DNA of 64,000 nt from Diplolepis rosae (taxonomy: Eukaryota > Arthropoda > Insecta > Hymenoptera > Diplolepididae), in assembly GCA_030998225.1 (NCBI GenBank), contig JAPYXD010000250.1, forward strand, positions 868,001-932,000, given 5' to 3'. Each line of letters starts with the position of its first letter. Positions within the stretch are counted from its first letter, which is position 1. The notes beneath the pieces were generated by a model, which worked only from the letters and a program-made list of their open reading frames with translations, was not told the DNA's origin and searched no databases. Positions 46,082 through 58,029 of the stretch are shown in pieces. The position numbers and the translations under genes are program-made.

Positions 46082-47330
46082 TTGAGACGGCCCAGCCTCG
46101 TGTCTCCGCCTTTTGAGAGGAAACGGGAGCGAAATCCACTGAAATAGATTCATTATGAGGACAATCACATTCACACGAAACCCGCCCGAAAGAATCGCGA
46201 GGTTTCGTTAAGTTCCTACTGAGTAATTACTTATTCACTTCCAAACCGGAAGTGCACGTGGCTCGAACGTGGGCGTTTGGTTTTCACGAACATTTTCGTT
46301 CGTAGTCTCAGAGAGCGCCGCACTATCCTGCAGTTGCTAGCGCCCAACCAGTCGCTGGATGGGCGTCCCACGTTGATTTCTCTTTTGCCTTTTTTTATTT
46401 ATTATTTTTTACCATCGTTTTCTTTATTTTTATGCATGCACGCATTTTAATTATAAATAATATCGGCCTATGATGTTTAAACGCGAATAAATGGGTATTT
46501 AGGTAGTACGTCAATTAATCTGTAGATATAAACCTGAATTTTATAAAAATATAAGTACAAATCGAAAATCAAATGAATCCACATAAATCGTATAAAATAA
46601 AAATATTGGTGCCAATTGGAAATTAAATAAATCCATATGAATTAAATAAAATGTGTTTTTCTCATCCCGTTAACCAACCCCAAGAATTACTAAAACGTCA
46701 TAAATAATGAGCGAAATACCGATGTAAAGAATAAATATATAATACGAAAGCATTGAATCTTTTTCTCACTCGCCTGTAGGATATTTTAGATTTTTTCGTG
46801 AACCTTGAGCATTCTTATGGTGCCACTCAGTAAAAAACGCGCGTCGACCCAGAGAGTGCGAGTAATTGGCGCCTTGGAAGGCGGGCGGCCAATCAACGTG
46901 CAGCCATGTTTTTCATACACTGTAACCCGTGCCAGGAGAAACGGCATAGGGGAGAGACGCTCTCTTTGTTAACGCGCTGTATACCTTCTATTTTCGGCGC
47001 GTACAAATTTCTAAACGCCTCCACCGGGTGTGATATGCAACCTTTTAAAATAAAAAACATATTGTCATAATTGCGAAAACATTTGCTTTCTTTACATACG
47101 AATTTGCATTTCTAAAACGGTCTGGAAGGGGGGGGGGTCGTGTATAAATTTCGTAATTTATTGATCGAGTTAGACCCAGCTCGACACCTGGTTGAAAATA
47201 AATCGAGGCTCAGGATTAGGTGTGATGCATTGTAGCATCATCCCACCTAATCTTTAGAGAACTCGATTCCTTATGATTCCCGGCCCCCTTTTTCAGGCTA
47301 CGGACCTTCCGGATCCATTTTTTTGTGATT
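46082..47330 (+). repeat. 1.2-kb noncoding repeat, copy 1
   Basis: Begins TTGAGACGGCCCAGCCTCG. Shared landmarks with copy 2 (54278-55262): CGCTGGATGGGCGTCC, CCCGTGCCAGGAGAAA.GGCATAGGGG, and GTGCAACC-type end sequence. Higher G+C than surroundings, no long frame. Superfamily unknown. Confidence 0.75.
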
Positions 47331-47688
47331 CTGGGTTAATTTCAAGGAAAGCAGCGCGCAGTCTTATTATACAGATATTAGAAAAATAATAGATTTTAAA
47401 AAAGAAAAAAATACATTTAAAGAAAAAGGAACTGGATTATGGTCAACTCGGGACGCGAGTATCCGTGCAGTCACAGATAGTGAGACTCGGAGAAATTTTC
47501 CCAACCTCGTAAATACTTGGCGTCGAGCAGTATCGGAGCCCTGAGGGTACTTTACGTCCACGGCGTTTTTCCCTTTGCTTCAATCGAGTCAACCACAATC
47601 TAGTAATATTTCTTATTTTCGAGGGTGGGAGAAGCAAATGATGAAATCGTCGGGAGCATGTGCTCATTAATTCCAAAATTTACATACA
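47330..47688. other. No recognisable gene
   Basis: Unassigned. Short minus-strand frames have no family motif. Confidence 0.35.
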
Positions 47689-48466
47689 TACATTCATAAG
47701 CAAGGAAATTGGGTTACACATGAACTTAAGCCGAGAGACGTTGAAAGGCGGTTTTGAACGTCAAAATGCTGCTGGAACGCCACAAAAAGAAGTCATTTTT
47801 GCATCGGATTGTTACTGGTGATGAAAAATGGATCCATTTCGACAACCCCAAGCGCCAAAAATCATATGTGAAACCCGGTCAACTAGTCAAATCAACGCCA
47901 AAGCCGAATATCCATGGCGCTAAGGTAATGCTCTGTATTTGGTGGGATCAGAAGGGTGTGCTGTATTATGAGCTGCTAAAACCGGGTGAAACCATCCATC
48001 GAGAACGCTACTGAACACAATTGATCCGTTTGAAGAGAGCAATAGCCGAAAAATGCCCGGAATATGCGACCAGACACGAGGCAATAATTTTTCATCATGA
48101 CAACGCTCGGCCCCATGTTGCTATTTCGGTTAAGAACTATTTGGAAAACAGTGGATGGACGTTTTACCCCACCCGCCTTATAGCCCAGACCTTGCCCCTT
48201 CTGACTACCATTTGTTCCGAGCGATGCAGAACGCCCTCACTGGAATACGGTTCACATCAGATTAGGGTATCAAAAATTGGCTTGATTCATTCTTGGCCGC
48301 CAAGCCGGCGCAGTTCTTTTGAGACGGAATCCACAAATTGCCAGAACGATGGGAAAAAGTCATAGCTTCAGATCAGCAATACTTTAAATGATACTTTTGT
48401 ACATGTTTTTCTTAAATAAACGTTCAAATTTTGAATAACACCACACGAATTAAGTTATAGATCCAA
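47688..48466 (+). mobile_element. mariner copy B, 5'-truncated
   Basis: Same family as copy A. Homology starts abruptly at about 47688 in the transposase. It ends in the terminal repeat CGAATTAAGTTATAGATCCAA at 48466, followed by TA. The 5' terminal repeat and N-terminal coding part are missing. Confidence 0.85.
47700..48390 (+). pseudogene. mariner transposase catalytic half (copy B)
   Basis: [17 protein letters not shown], then [27 protein letters not shown] (first Asp), [29 protein letters not shown], stop near 48012, LIRLKRAIAEK, IIFHHDNARPH (second Asp) and KNYLENSGW. The C-terminal part with the third Asp is out of frame from about 48160. It has what copy A lacks, and copy A has the N-terminus missing here. 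Confidence 0.9.
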
Positions 48467-48584
48467 TAGAATTATTTTTTATTCATTCACCTTCTTTTTG
48501 GGTCAATCAATTTGTTATCATGTGTGGGTATTATAATGATACATGGTAATTCTACATTGATCATTCTGTTGATCTGTAGATTTG

Positions 48585-48693
48585 GCTATAACTTGCGTCG
48601 ATAAAATCACGCACGCGGTAATTTTGTCTTGATCCCTTTATTGGTTTCTTAAATTGTTTGTTACTTGAGGCTGTAGAGTCGCGGGATGTGACA
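48585..48693 (-). repeat. LTR end fragment
   Basis: GATCCCTTTATTGGTTTCTT, AGAGTCGCGGGATGTGACA: equals the last 110 bp (plus sense) of the 44125-45326 LTR. Orphan fragment. Confidence 0.65.
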
Positions 48694-49023
48694 GAAGTTT
48701 GGGAAATTCTCAAACCTTGGTATGACAAATCTTTTAACTCAGAATCAAGTGTACTAGGGTGTTTGATATTGACGTGATAAATTTAACAAGAATTTATTTT
48801 TTGGACAAAAATCAGTTTTATTTCTCAATGTACTCTCCTTTTAGCTCGATGCAACGAGTCCAACGATATTTAAATTTTTCTATGCCTTCCAAATAAAACG
48901 ATTCGTTATTACATTATTTATTCTGCATTTCGAAAAAGTAAAAAAATGTCCTTTATCTTCTTTTTGATATATCTATTTAAAGAATCAGGTCCTACTTGAA
49001 GCATAAATTATGTTTTTTTGCAG

Positions 49024-49203
49024 TATTTAACGGAAGCAGGATGGACATCAGACGGAAAAATTGTCGGAATAACTGAACCTCGAAGGGTTGCTGCTACTTC
49101 ATTAGCTAGCCGCGTAGCAGATGAACGTAGTTCCATCCTAGGTACAGAAGTCGGATACTGCATTCGTTTCGATGACTATACTGACGAGAGCACAAAAATA
49201 AAG
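49024..49203 (+). CDS. DHX35: DHX35 exon, motif Ia region
   Basis: 60 codons, phase 0 at both ends: acceptor TTTTTTTGCAG before, donor AAG|GTATTT after. YLTEAGW continues IPQ of the exon at 15062-15276. Then [24 protein letters not shown] (motif Ia with PRRVAA) and [12 protein letters not shown], ending before the FLTDG segment. [10 protein letters not shown] is a DHX35 signature. The following exon, with the DEAH box, was not found in the window. Confidence 0.93.
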
Positions 49204-50228
49204 GTATTTGTTAATGTTACGGTAAAATAGTGTAAATCAAAATACTCAAAAGAGAAACGAAGGACGTTATAAAATATATCACTTTTTGAGCAAACGAGTT
49301 CTCAATTTTTCGTGTTTCTTACTTCCCGTCTCCAAGTTACATTCAGTTAATCTTAAATTTAAAATTTTTGGACCTCTGTGTACCCTCGACCAGGCATGTA
49401 AATTGTGTATATGATCTCGGAAAATGGTTTCAACCCTTAAACTAATATTTTCTTTTTACTCAATCTAGGTGAAACATCAGCGTGTTTGATCCATAGAGAT
49501 TTGGCAATAGAATTCTCCCGAATAGTTTATTATTTTTTTCTCCCTCCCAAATCACGATCAAACGCGAAACTTGTTTTCAGTTTGCTCAAATTGAGGTTGT
49601 AAGCACGAATATCATGACAGTAAAGTGCCTCAAGAGCTCCAATATCGCTCGATATTGAGTTAAGGAAAAAAAATAAGCAAACAGGTAAAGGGGAGCTATT
49701 TTACCCGTAGCTCACTAGCTGTGAGTTCAGCTCGAGCTGACTGAAAACAAGTTCTTTTCTATTCTTGGTAATTCTCGAAGATTAGTAACCAGCCTCGAGA
49801 ATCTCGTAAATTTCGTTTCCGCCTCCCTGGGTGGCCTCTCATCATAGTTAATTGCGTGCGCGTCTTCATTAGCTACCACGATCTAAGCCAATTTAATTGA
49901 TAAATTAGAGGTTTTCTAGACTATGTTTTTAACCCTTTTTAAATGTTATTTGTGAATGCATTTAAGTATGTAACCAAAGCTTCAGGTTTCGTGGTAACGA
50001 GGGTCTGCTTTTAATCGCTGGAAAGTGCATCGTTCACGCGGTAAATTCATTGGAAGAAATCTGTGCGCATCAGAAGGAGAACGCGTCTGCCACGTAGGAA
50101 GAAAACAGCGGCTCTCCGCTGAACGCTTTTCTTCTAGTGGGAACTCGATCACGTGTCTCTAAATCGCTGATTTGTCGAAACTCGCATCTTATAAATTTAA
50201 ATTTAGTACGAATATTTCGAATATCTAA
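49204..50228. other. DHX35 intron, unassigned part
   Basis: No gene or repeat recognised between the exon and the next mariner. Confidence 0.45.
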
Positions 50229-50230
50229 TA

Positions 50231-51476
50231 TTGGATTGGCAGCAAAGTCATTTCGCTATTTTCCGCTAGATGACTATAGTCGTTCGAAGTCGTTCTTCTC
50301 CATTGCTAAATTCAGACCGTATATTGTATTTGACAGCTGAGGTTTCACAGATTATTCAGTAAAAGAAAGTTTCAAGTTGTGTTGTTTATTTATTGTTTTG
50401 CATTGATTTGAAATAGAGATTCCAGACGGTCATTTTCGTCATATTTTACTTTATTACTTCCTAAAAGGTAAAAACGCAGTGCTCTCTCGGAAAAAGTTGT
50501 ATGATATTTATGGTAAAAAATCATTAACAGAAAGCCAGTGCCAAATTGGTTTGCTCGTTTTCGTTCCGAAGATTTTGACCTCAAAGATGCACCACGCTCT
50601 GGACGCCCAACTGAAGTTGACGACGACAAAATCAAAACAATGATAGAAAATGACCAGCGTAGTACGATACGAGAGATCGCAGAGAAGCTTAACATATCAC
50701 ATACATGCGTTACAAGACATTTAAAACAACTTGGTTACGTTATTAAGCTCGATATTTGGGTTCTTCACAAATTGAACAAAATTCAAATCACCAAACGAAT
50801 TTCCGTTTGCGATTCACTGCTGAAAAGTAACGAAACCGATCCATTTTTAAAGCCAATCATAACGGGTGATGAAAAATGGGTTGTTTACGATAACTTCATA
50901 TGAAAAAGATCATGGAGCAAGTGAGATGAGTGCACAGTCGACATCAAAAGCCGATATTCATCAAAAGAAGGTTATGCTGAGTGTTTGGTGGGATTTCAAA
51001 TGTGTTGTTTATTTTGAGCTGTTCCCAAGGAACCAAACTATCAATTCGAATGTCTAATGTCGCCAACTAATGAAATTGGACAAAGAAATCAAGGAAAAAC
51101 GGCCAGAACTGGCAACTCGTAAAGGCGTCATTTTCCATCGAGATAACGCCAGACCACATAGATCTTTGGTCACTCGTAAAAAATTATTGGAGTTAGGCTG
51201 GGAAGTGATGCGTCATCCACCGTATAGTCCTGACCTTGCACCATCCGATTATCATTTATTCCATTCACTTCAAAACCATTTGAATGGTAAAACATTCGAT
51301 TCAAATGAGGCTGGCAAAAATGAGTTGATCCAGTTTTATGCCTCTAAGAACCAAACTTTCTACGAAAGCGAAATTATGAAGCTGACTGAAAGGTGGCAAA
51401 AGGTCATCGATTATTTGTATTAATAAACTTGCTTTGAAAATCATAAAAAAACGAAATGACTTTGTTGCCAACCCAA
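50231..51476 (+). mobile_element. mariner copy C (second family), near full length
   Basis: 1246 bp. Terminal repeats TTGGATTGGCAGCAAAGTCA on the left and TTGGGTTGGCAACAAAGTCA (inverse) on the right, flanked by TA at 50229-50230 and 51477-51478. This family is different from copies A and B. Confidence 0.92.
50418..51423 (+). pseudogene. mariner transposase (copy C), frame changes, start lost
   Basis: DD34D transposase. The start region reads ATAGAGATTCC where an ATG is expected, then GHFRHILLYYFLKGKNAV. One base is lost near 50544 (CQ-NWFARF). The helix-turn-helix part DQRSTIREIAEKLNISHTC is followed by ITGDEKWVVYDN (first Asp) and a frame change at about 50900; then KADIHQKKVMLSVWWDF and FHRDNARPH (second Asp). 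HPPYSPDLAPSDYHLF (third Asp) lies in an open 117-codon C-terminal frame. Length is normal for mariner. Confidence 0.9.
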
Positions 51477-51831
51477 TATATCTAATTTCCATACATCTGG
51501 TACGTATAATTGAATGTATAAGTGAGTTCTGATATATTAAGGATTAAGGATCAGGCAAAGCATGCTCAAATATATATGTCCATTATCTTTATATATTTGT
51601 CTGTGTGTAAATTCTCAAATATTCACTCTTTTATTTAAGTCTATGAACTTTAGATGATTTGCAGAAGTACATTTGTACTGGTGTTGCTTCTGACTTACCC
51701 TTAACAAATAATCCAAACGTTTTGTGACTCAATTGATTTTTACTTTTCTTCTAAAGGAAAGCCAACTGTTGGTTAGACACAAATTTATCAGATGGCAAAA
51801 TATTGGTAAATATCATCGATACTATCTATAA

Positions 51832-53807
51832 TGCACATGGTGTTTTTATACGACCAAAAACTTTGCCGGATTTGACGCTACAAAGTACGTACGTAATTTC
51901 ATTCCTTGAGCCTCAAATAACTCAAAACCGTCAACCCCAAAATCGTAGCTGCTCCTTTTTTCAAGATATCCTTACAGAAAGGTCATTTTTTTGAAAATCA
52001 TGAATTGATGTATTGAATAAGAATTTTTGAGTTTAAGCTTAATTATTTGAATTTCACAAGTAAATTGTCGATTATTTAGAATGCCACTTTTAGCTTTGAA
52101 ACCAGGATCAACGACGAGAACGTGGTGACATGGCTGACGCCATAAAAAAGAAATTTTTAAATAATCAAACAAGTCAACAAAATTAATTTTCATGGAAACC
52201 TTCAAAAATCCTTGCCCACCATCTGCCATTACTTTGATCGTATAATTATCAACAAAATTTCGTTTTTCTAATACAGATTCTACAATCTTTTCAGCGTTAG
52301 TCCAGATAACACGCCTTTTTTCTTTTCCTTTTATATTTTTCGTATCAAATTCAAAAATACTAATTTCATAATTATCTTCTAATAGTTTTGTTCTTTCACT
52401 AATATGACTTGAATAATTAGAAGGCACAGATTTTCTGCCAGCAGAGTGTCGAATAAATTTTGCTAACCTATTCATCTGTTGAGCTGAATATTCAGTATCA
52501 GTATGATAATTGTGTAAATTTTCTGATGAAAAAGATACGTCAACCTTTTTTTCCGTGAGATATATACGTTTTTTACGACCTCGGGTACACAAAGTGAGAG
52601 AATCTTTGCCAAAAAATGCAGCTTTTTCACTAATAATTTTTGAAGTCATGGTTGTTGCTTTTAAGCAGTTTCTTTATTTTTGAATTATGAGAACCTAACA
52701 ATCCATTTGAAACTGTTATTTTTGTTGCCAACTCTTTTTTTACTCCTGCTGCAACTATATTATTGAAATGGCTTGTAAATTTACCTGTCAAACATATGTA
52801 GCAGTTGCATACTTCTTCTGCTGATGTATTGGATGATCTTGTACTTTTAGGAAGTATGATGTCTTCGTAATTTGGCATCGCTTGGAGTGGCCTCCTGTTA
52901 TTATTTCTTTCTCTTTCGGATAAAGTCAACCGACATGTAGTACAAATGCTTGTAGGAAATCTGTTGTCATTCAAGTCGTACTTTTTTTTAGTAACTTCTT
53001 GATCAATTTTTCATGATTTTCTGTTAATCGAAAGTTACTAATCTTTTTCTTTCCAATAACCAGTTTTTTCCACATGGCCCACAAATTTTGCTTCGATTTT
53101 CTTCATGAGAGCATTTTGTACTTGGATGTACAGGCATAATGGCACTGCGACCACTACTTTGCTTCGATATACATTATCACCGTTGACTCGACTGACAAAT
53201 AATAAACCAAAAACTATTCAATGTCGGGTATTTGTATGTAGGAGCACATTTGATATAAGTTGAATCCGCGTGCTCATGCGGACGAGCAACTGATTGTAAA
53301 CGCGAACGAAAGAATATAATAATCAGGAAATATAGACAAGGTTTAGTAAGAAGCTGCGATTCTCGGTAAGGGCCCGGAATATATTCGAATGTAAACATAA
53401 ACACAGATTCTTCAATATGATATTATACAGGTTTTACGATACGAGAAAAGAGCAGTCTTCAAATTTTCTTCGCTTTTAGCTTTGGTTTTCTAATTAATAT
53501 TGAAAAATTTTAACAATAACTTAACTAATACATTTATTCAGGCATTGCGCTAATATACATTTACATATTGCAATTACCTGTGAAATTTATATAATCAAGC
53601 TTAAACTCATAAAAATTCTTATTTAATACATCAATTCATGTGTTTTAAAAAAATGACCGTTCTGTAAGCATATCTTGAAAAAAGGAGCAGTTACGATTAT
53701 GGGGTTAACGGTTTTGAGTTTTTTTAGGCTCAAGGAATGAAACTACGTACGTACTTTTTAGCGGCAAATCCGGCAAACTTTTTGGTCGTATAAAAACACC
53801 GTGTGCA
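51832..53807 (-). mobile_element. TIR-flanked transposon of unknown superfamily
   Basis: Inverted ends of at least 250 bp: GGTGTTTTTATACGACCAAA at 51839 and its inverse near 53782, GATTTGACGC/GCGGCAAATC, AAGTACGTACGT, CTCCTTTTTTCAAGATAT and AAGCTTAA further in. The transposon protein lies on the minus strand between them. No clear target duplication was found (ends about TGCACAYGGTG). Confidence 0.75.
51990..53133 (-). pseudogene. Unknown transposon protein with Cys-rich N-terminus
   Basis: Frames in order: MPVHPSTKCSHEENRSKICGPCG (zinc-binding-like), frame change, ICTTCRLTLSER, NCYICLTGK and KELATKITVS, then MTSKIISEKAAFFGKDSL (52649), TRGRKKRIYLTEKK, HYNTD-like spacer, RHSAGRKSVPSNY and IKVMADGGQGFLKVSM with a conserved-looking DGGQGF block. 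Related proteins are common in insect and cnidarian genomes but I do not know their classification. After LFDYLKISF the sequence seems truncated and passes into the inverted end. A cut-and-paste transposase is the simplest guess. Confidence 0.5.
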
Positions 53808-54277
53808 GCCTGTAGAGTAATATAAAAGAATTATATTTATCAACTCCTCCCATGTTATTCTTTCTTAGGGGAAATTTTCCAACTCTGTTTCTCCGAAAAA
53901 AAGCCAGTAGAAAATATTTCCGTTTCAAGTATATGTATAAATAAGTTGATATTGATAATAATTCATCACAATACGAATTGTAATTGGAATCAGATAATGA
54001 TAACATCTTAAATCCCCATTTTGGCGGTTTTATACTGTCTTAAGTTTCCAGCATACCTACATTCATATACTATCATTGTTTCATCATTGAGTAAACTTGA
54101 TTGTTAGATCTATGTTTGAGGAGCGATTTCTGAATATTTGATAATAAAAATGCAAGAAACTTCGAAGTTCTAAAAATGTGTTGTTTGACATATCATCTGC
54201 AATTCGACTAACTCGAGTTTCATCTGTCCAATAATTTCTCATATCGAGTAATACAGTGGTACTGAGACGTACGTGTA
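53808..54277. other. No recognisable gene
   Basis: Minus-strand frame 54084-54314 (VRLSTTVLLDMRNYWTDETRVSRIADDMSNN) resembles the N-terminal region of piggyBac-like transposases only weakly. Nothing firm. Confidence 0.3.
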
Positions 54278-55262
54278 TTGAGACGGCCCAGCCTCGAGTC
54301 TCGGCCTTGTGCATGGTCGCTGGATGGGCGTCCGGCGTTCATCTCTCTTTTTCCTTTTTTTTTGAACTATTTGTTATAAATTTATTTATTTATGTGCATG
54401 TAGGCGGTTTATTATTAATAAATAAATAAATGAATAAATAAATATCAATAATAATCAAAACATCCAGGTACTACATTAATTATTCCGTAGTTGGGAATTC
54501 TTGTTGTATGAGAGTATAAATATAAATTTATGATTAGATAAATTAATATGAATTGAATAAAAATATAAAAACCCTCTAGATGATGAGCAGAGTGCCAATC
54601 TTATCAATGAATAAATAATGCGCGACCATTCAATCCTTTTTTCAGTCGTCCGTAGAATATTTTAAATCTTTACATGAGGTTTAAACCTTCCCATGCTGCT
54701 ACCCAATAGGAGCGCGCGACGGCTCAGAGATCGCGCGTGATTGGCACCTGGGGACACGGGTGGCCAATGAGCAAGCGCTTAGACCATCCAAGCCTTACAT
54801 ACACCGCGACCCGTGCCAGGAGAAATGGCATAGGGGAAAAACGTTCTCCTTGTTGCCGCGCGGTATGCTGTCTCTTTTCAGCGCACACAAATTTTCAAAC
54901 GCCTTCACTGGACGTAATGTGCAACCGTTTAAAATTTAAAACACATCATCCTAACCGCGAAAACAGTAGCTTTCTTTTGACACTAATTTCCAGCTATAAA
55001 ACAGCCTCTAAAGGGGGGTAAACATCGTGTACACTTTTCATAATTTATTGATCACATTGGATTTGATCGCGGTCGCTAATTGAGGCTCGAATATTATTCC
55101 AAGCGCGAAGCATTTTAAGGTGAGAGCACGGCTCGACACCGACTCAAGATATTGGGCTTGAGTGGGTTCACCTGCATCTAACGATCAGGTGAACAACTTT
55201 GATAAACAGATCGCATATGTCTCCTGGTCCCCCCTTAGCAGTTAGGGACTTTTTGGATTACC
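54278..55262 (+). repeat. 1.2-kb noncoding repeat, copy 2
   Basis: Same start (TTGAGACGGCCCAGCCTCG) and colinear landmarks as 46082-47330, about 0.98 kb because a segment corresponding to 46130-46320 is missing. Same orientation. Confidence 0.75.
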
Positions 55263-56355
55263 TTTAATTAAATAATACTTTGCGTGTCTAGAATGACCTT
55301 GTGTTGTAGGTCGCTGAATTCGTCTTAAAATCGGTAATAATGTCATCGAAAAAAAAATACATGGTTCCATTTAAAAAAGTGGAGTTGACCTTAACGTAGC
55401 TTCAGCGCCTCCACCGATAAATAATTGGGGTAGTCCCATATGACGGCCTTCTCGAACACTGAAACTTTTGTCTGAAACATTTTTGGATATGATCAATAGT
55501 TTAAGTGCTATCGCTCTGTAACAGTTTATGTGCCTCACCCTATATGGTAAAAAGTGAAGACAAACTAAACTTCATTCAAGTTTTGACTCTGGTCCTGATT
55601 ACCAGTGTTGCAAGCTGGTTGAGGCGCTTTTCCCCACATATGATCTGATTTCATACAAAAGAATTGATTTTCTATATTCAAAGAAAATAAATAATTGAGA
55701 AAAGTAACTTCTATTTATTAACATTAATAAAACAAGTTTGAACGCTAAAAGGGTTAAAAGTGACAATTTCTTAATTTACTATCCCACTGACACGAAGCAG
55801 AAAATAAATCAGTTTGGATCGGGCTTGAAACCAATTAACCAGTATACTTGGTGTATAAAAATAAGCGAGGTGTCGAAATGTTTCAAATGGATTGCATATT
55901 CAGGAAAAATGTTTAATACAGAAGTTTTTTTGTTTCAAGAGATCTATCTTACGTTTCAATCGTAAACTCACCTGGGTACCCATTTTGGGCCTCATGGGAC
56001 TTTAATTAATTTAAAAACATGAAAAGATGTATTTTTTATTCAGGATTCTTATTCAAGATAAGTCCTCTATTTGAAAACATTTGTGCGATTTCTTGGTATT
56101 GTCGCTGTTTTGTTTTCTCCTTTCCGGAATTGTTACCAGCATTAATACGGGCACTAGTATTGTAATGCACGGTTATTGTAATGCACGTGGTATTGTCACT
56201 GTTTTGTTTCTTTTCTTTTCTTTTGCAACTGTGCATACCCACCTTACTACTTAGTATTGTGCTGTACCTGTTTTCACTATGACTAATATGGCTCACTTTT
56301 GAGAACGCCAAATAACGTCATTGTTAATTATGAGAGGCTGGGGTGACAGACTATG
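55263..56355. other. No recognisable gene
   Basis: AGTTTATGTGCCTCACCCTATA at about 55525 resembles a mariner terminal repeat with TA, without readable transposase. A 75-codon plus frame at 55738-55965 and a 91-codon minus frame at 56036-56311 match nothing I know. Confidence 0.35.
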
Positions 56356-56359
56356 ATCG

Positions 56360-58026
56360 TGTTACGTCCTGAGCAAAAGGCGAGGGTTGTTTCGATTTTG
56401 AATGTAAGGGAGGTGGTTAGCTGATTATATCAGGTCGGTAAGGTCTGATAATTTATTTTTATTTGTGGGTACGTTGTCACTTGTCAGGTCTATGGGCCCT
56501 GAGTTGTTCACAATGATAATAAAACACTGAATATATAAATAAATGAAATAATTTATTATAAATAAATAAGATGTTACGCAAGTTTTCACACAGGATGACA
56601 CTTAGGTCGTAACTTACTTGTCTAACTCTTAAATTAGAGGGCAAAACAGAGAATTGTCGTTTTTTACTCCTATACTTGCAAGTCAACGGCACAAATCCCT
56701 GCAGGATATTTGGGTTTCGTTTGAGTCTCCGTGAAGTAGCAAAACAACGATAAATCTTGCAGGAGGTATGGTGTAAGGTATGCAAGACACCAGCAACTGA
56801 TGTGATCAATTATCCGCTTACGTATCTTGCTAAGTACACGAGAAATCAATCAAACATGCACTTGTTAACAAGATAGGTTAGTTTGTCCCGATTTCAGAAA
56901 TGAATCAATATTAATCGACACAACTAAATACGATGATACACGTAATCCAGAGGAACTATCTAGCACTACGGTTTCCGGACTTGCACCACTTAAGGACCAA
57001 GGATTTTATTTACCAAGTACCGAATGTAGAATTGCTCATAGAAATCCACTGAGATTTACGTTTATCGAAGGGTCTGCTCACGACGTTGAATTACCGGTCC
57101 GAACCTAATAACCGCACAACTGTTCAGAACTTAATGACAATCCACCAGAGGTAAATCTGGGGTATATATACTATTGATGCTTTCAATAGTGGGAGCAGAT
57201 CAACGTAAATCGGTGGCTCGGCACGTTCGAATCGCAAATCGGTAGCAAGGCACGTTCGAATCGCAAATCGGTGGCAAGGCACGTACAAATTGCGAATCGG
57301 TGGCCAGGTACGATCTCTGCAAGAGTTCATGGGTTCATCTCTTCTATTGTCCAATTTTATTTCTAGTTTCCAAATAATTGCAGTTTTAATTATTCATTTC
57401 TGCACTTATTTGTCCATTTTATATATTTTACAAATTATGATTAATAATCGTTTGCCAATGATCAATCAATCTTTCAATTGTGATCCATGATGAATAATCG
57501 ACTTTCATCTATTGATCTTGATTGATTATCGGCAATCAATACGAAATAGCAGTAATAATGATATATTATTATGATTATTAAAATATTGCTAACCGAGATG
57601 TTAATAATAGTTATAATATTATACCAGTATGACAATAATTAATTATAATAGTTATCTACATATAATAGTTAGACATTATATTTAATGAGGCTGTGCTGAT
57701 AACTTCTCATTCTCCCATTAGGTTATTAGCACAGCATCACTACCGTATCGGCACGCGGTATGAGTTATTGACTCATTACCGCGGGTCCAATTACCATATA
57801 GACAGAGCGCTGTTCTTTTTTATCACTCATTACTATGTGTCAAACCCATCCGTCGACGTGTGGTGCACATTGGTTTACCTTGTGCGCACAGCTACCCGGT
57901 CCATATGATAATTTATCATAGGAACACTATTATATTTAAATAGTTCCTTCCTCGCTATCCTTGGTGTGTGGCGTGTTGCCCTTGCACAGGGGAAAATTAA
58001 AAAATTAAAGTTACTGGGATGTAACA
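56360..58026 (-). mobile_element. Solo LTR, ATCG duplication
   Basis: 1667 bp from TGTTACGTCC to GGGATGTAACA, flanked by ATCG (56356-56359 and 58027-58030). It aligns in inverse orientation with the nested 5' LTR at 39962-40972. It lacks any gag or pol, as expected after LTR-LTR recombination. It contains a local tandem repeat at 57205-57315. Confidence 0.88.
57205..57315. repeat. Tandem repeat in the solo LTR
   Basis: Four imperfect copies of about 33 bp: AAATCGGTGGC(A)AGGCACGTTCGAATCGC. Confidence 0.8.
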
Positions 58027-58029
58027 ATC

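Noticed and set aside
51803..51994. Candidate next DHX35 exon (LSDGKILVN)
   Set aside because: Lies at the inverted end of the 51832-53807 element; the expected FLTDG...REMM pattern is not there.
54084..54314. Possible piggyBac-like N-terminus (minus)
   Set aside because: Only a few suggestive residues (DMRNYWTDETRVSRIADDM); no catalytic motif, TTAA flanks or continuation.
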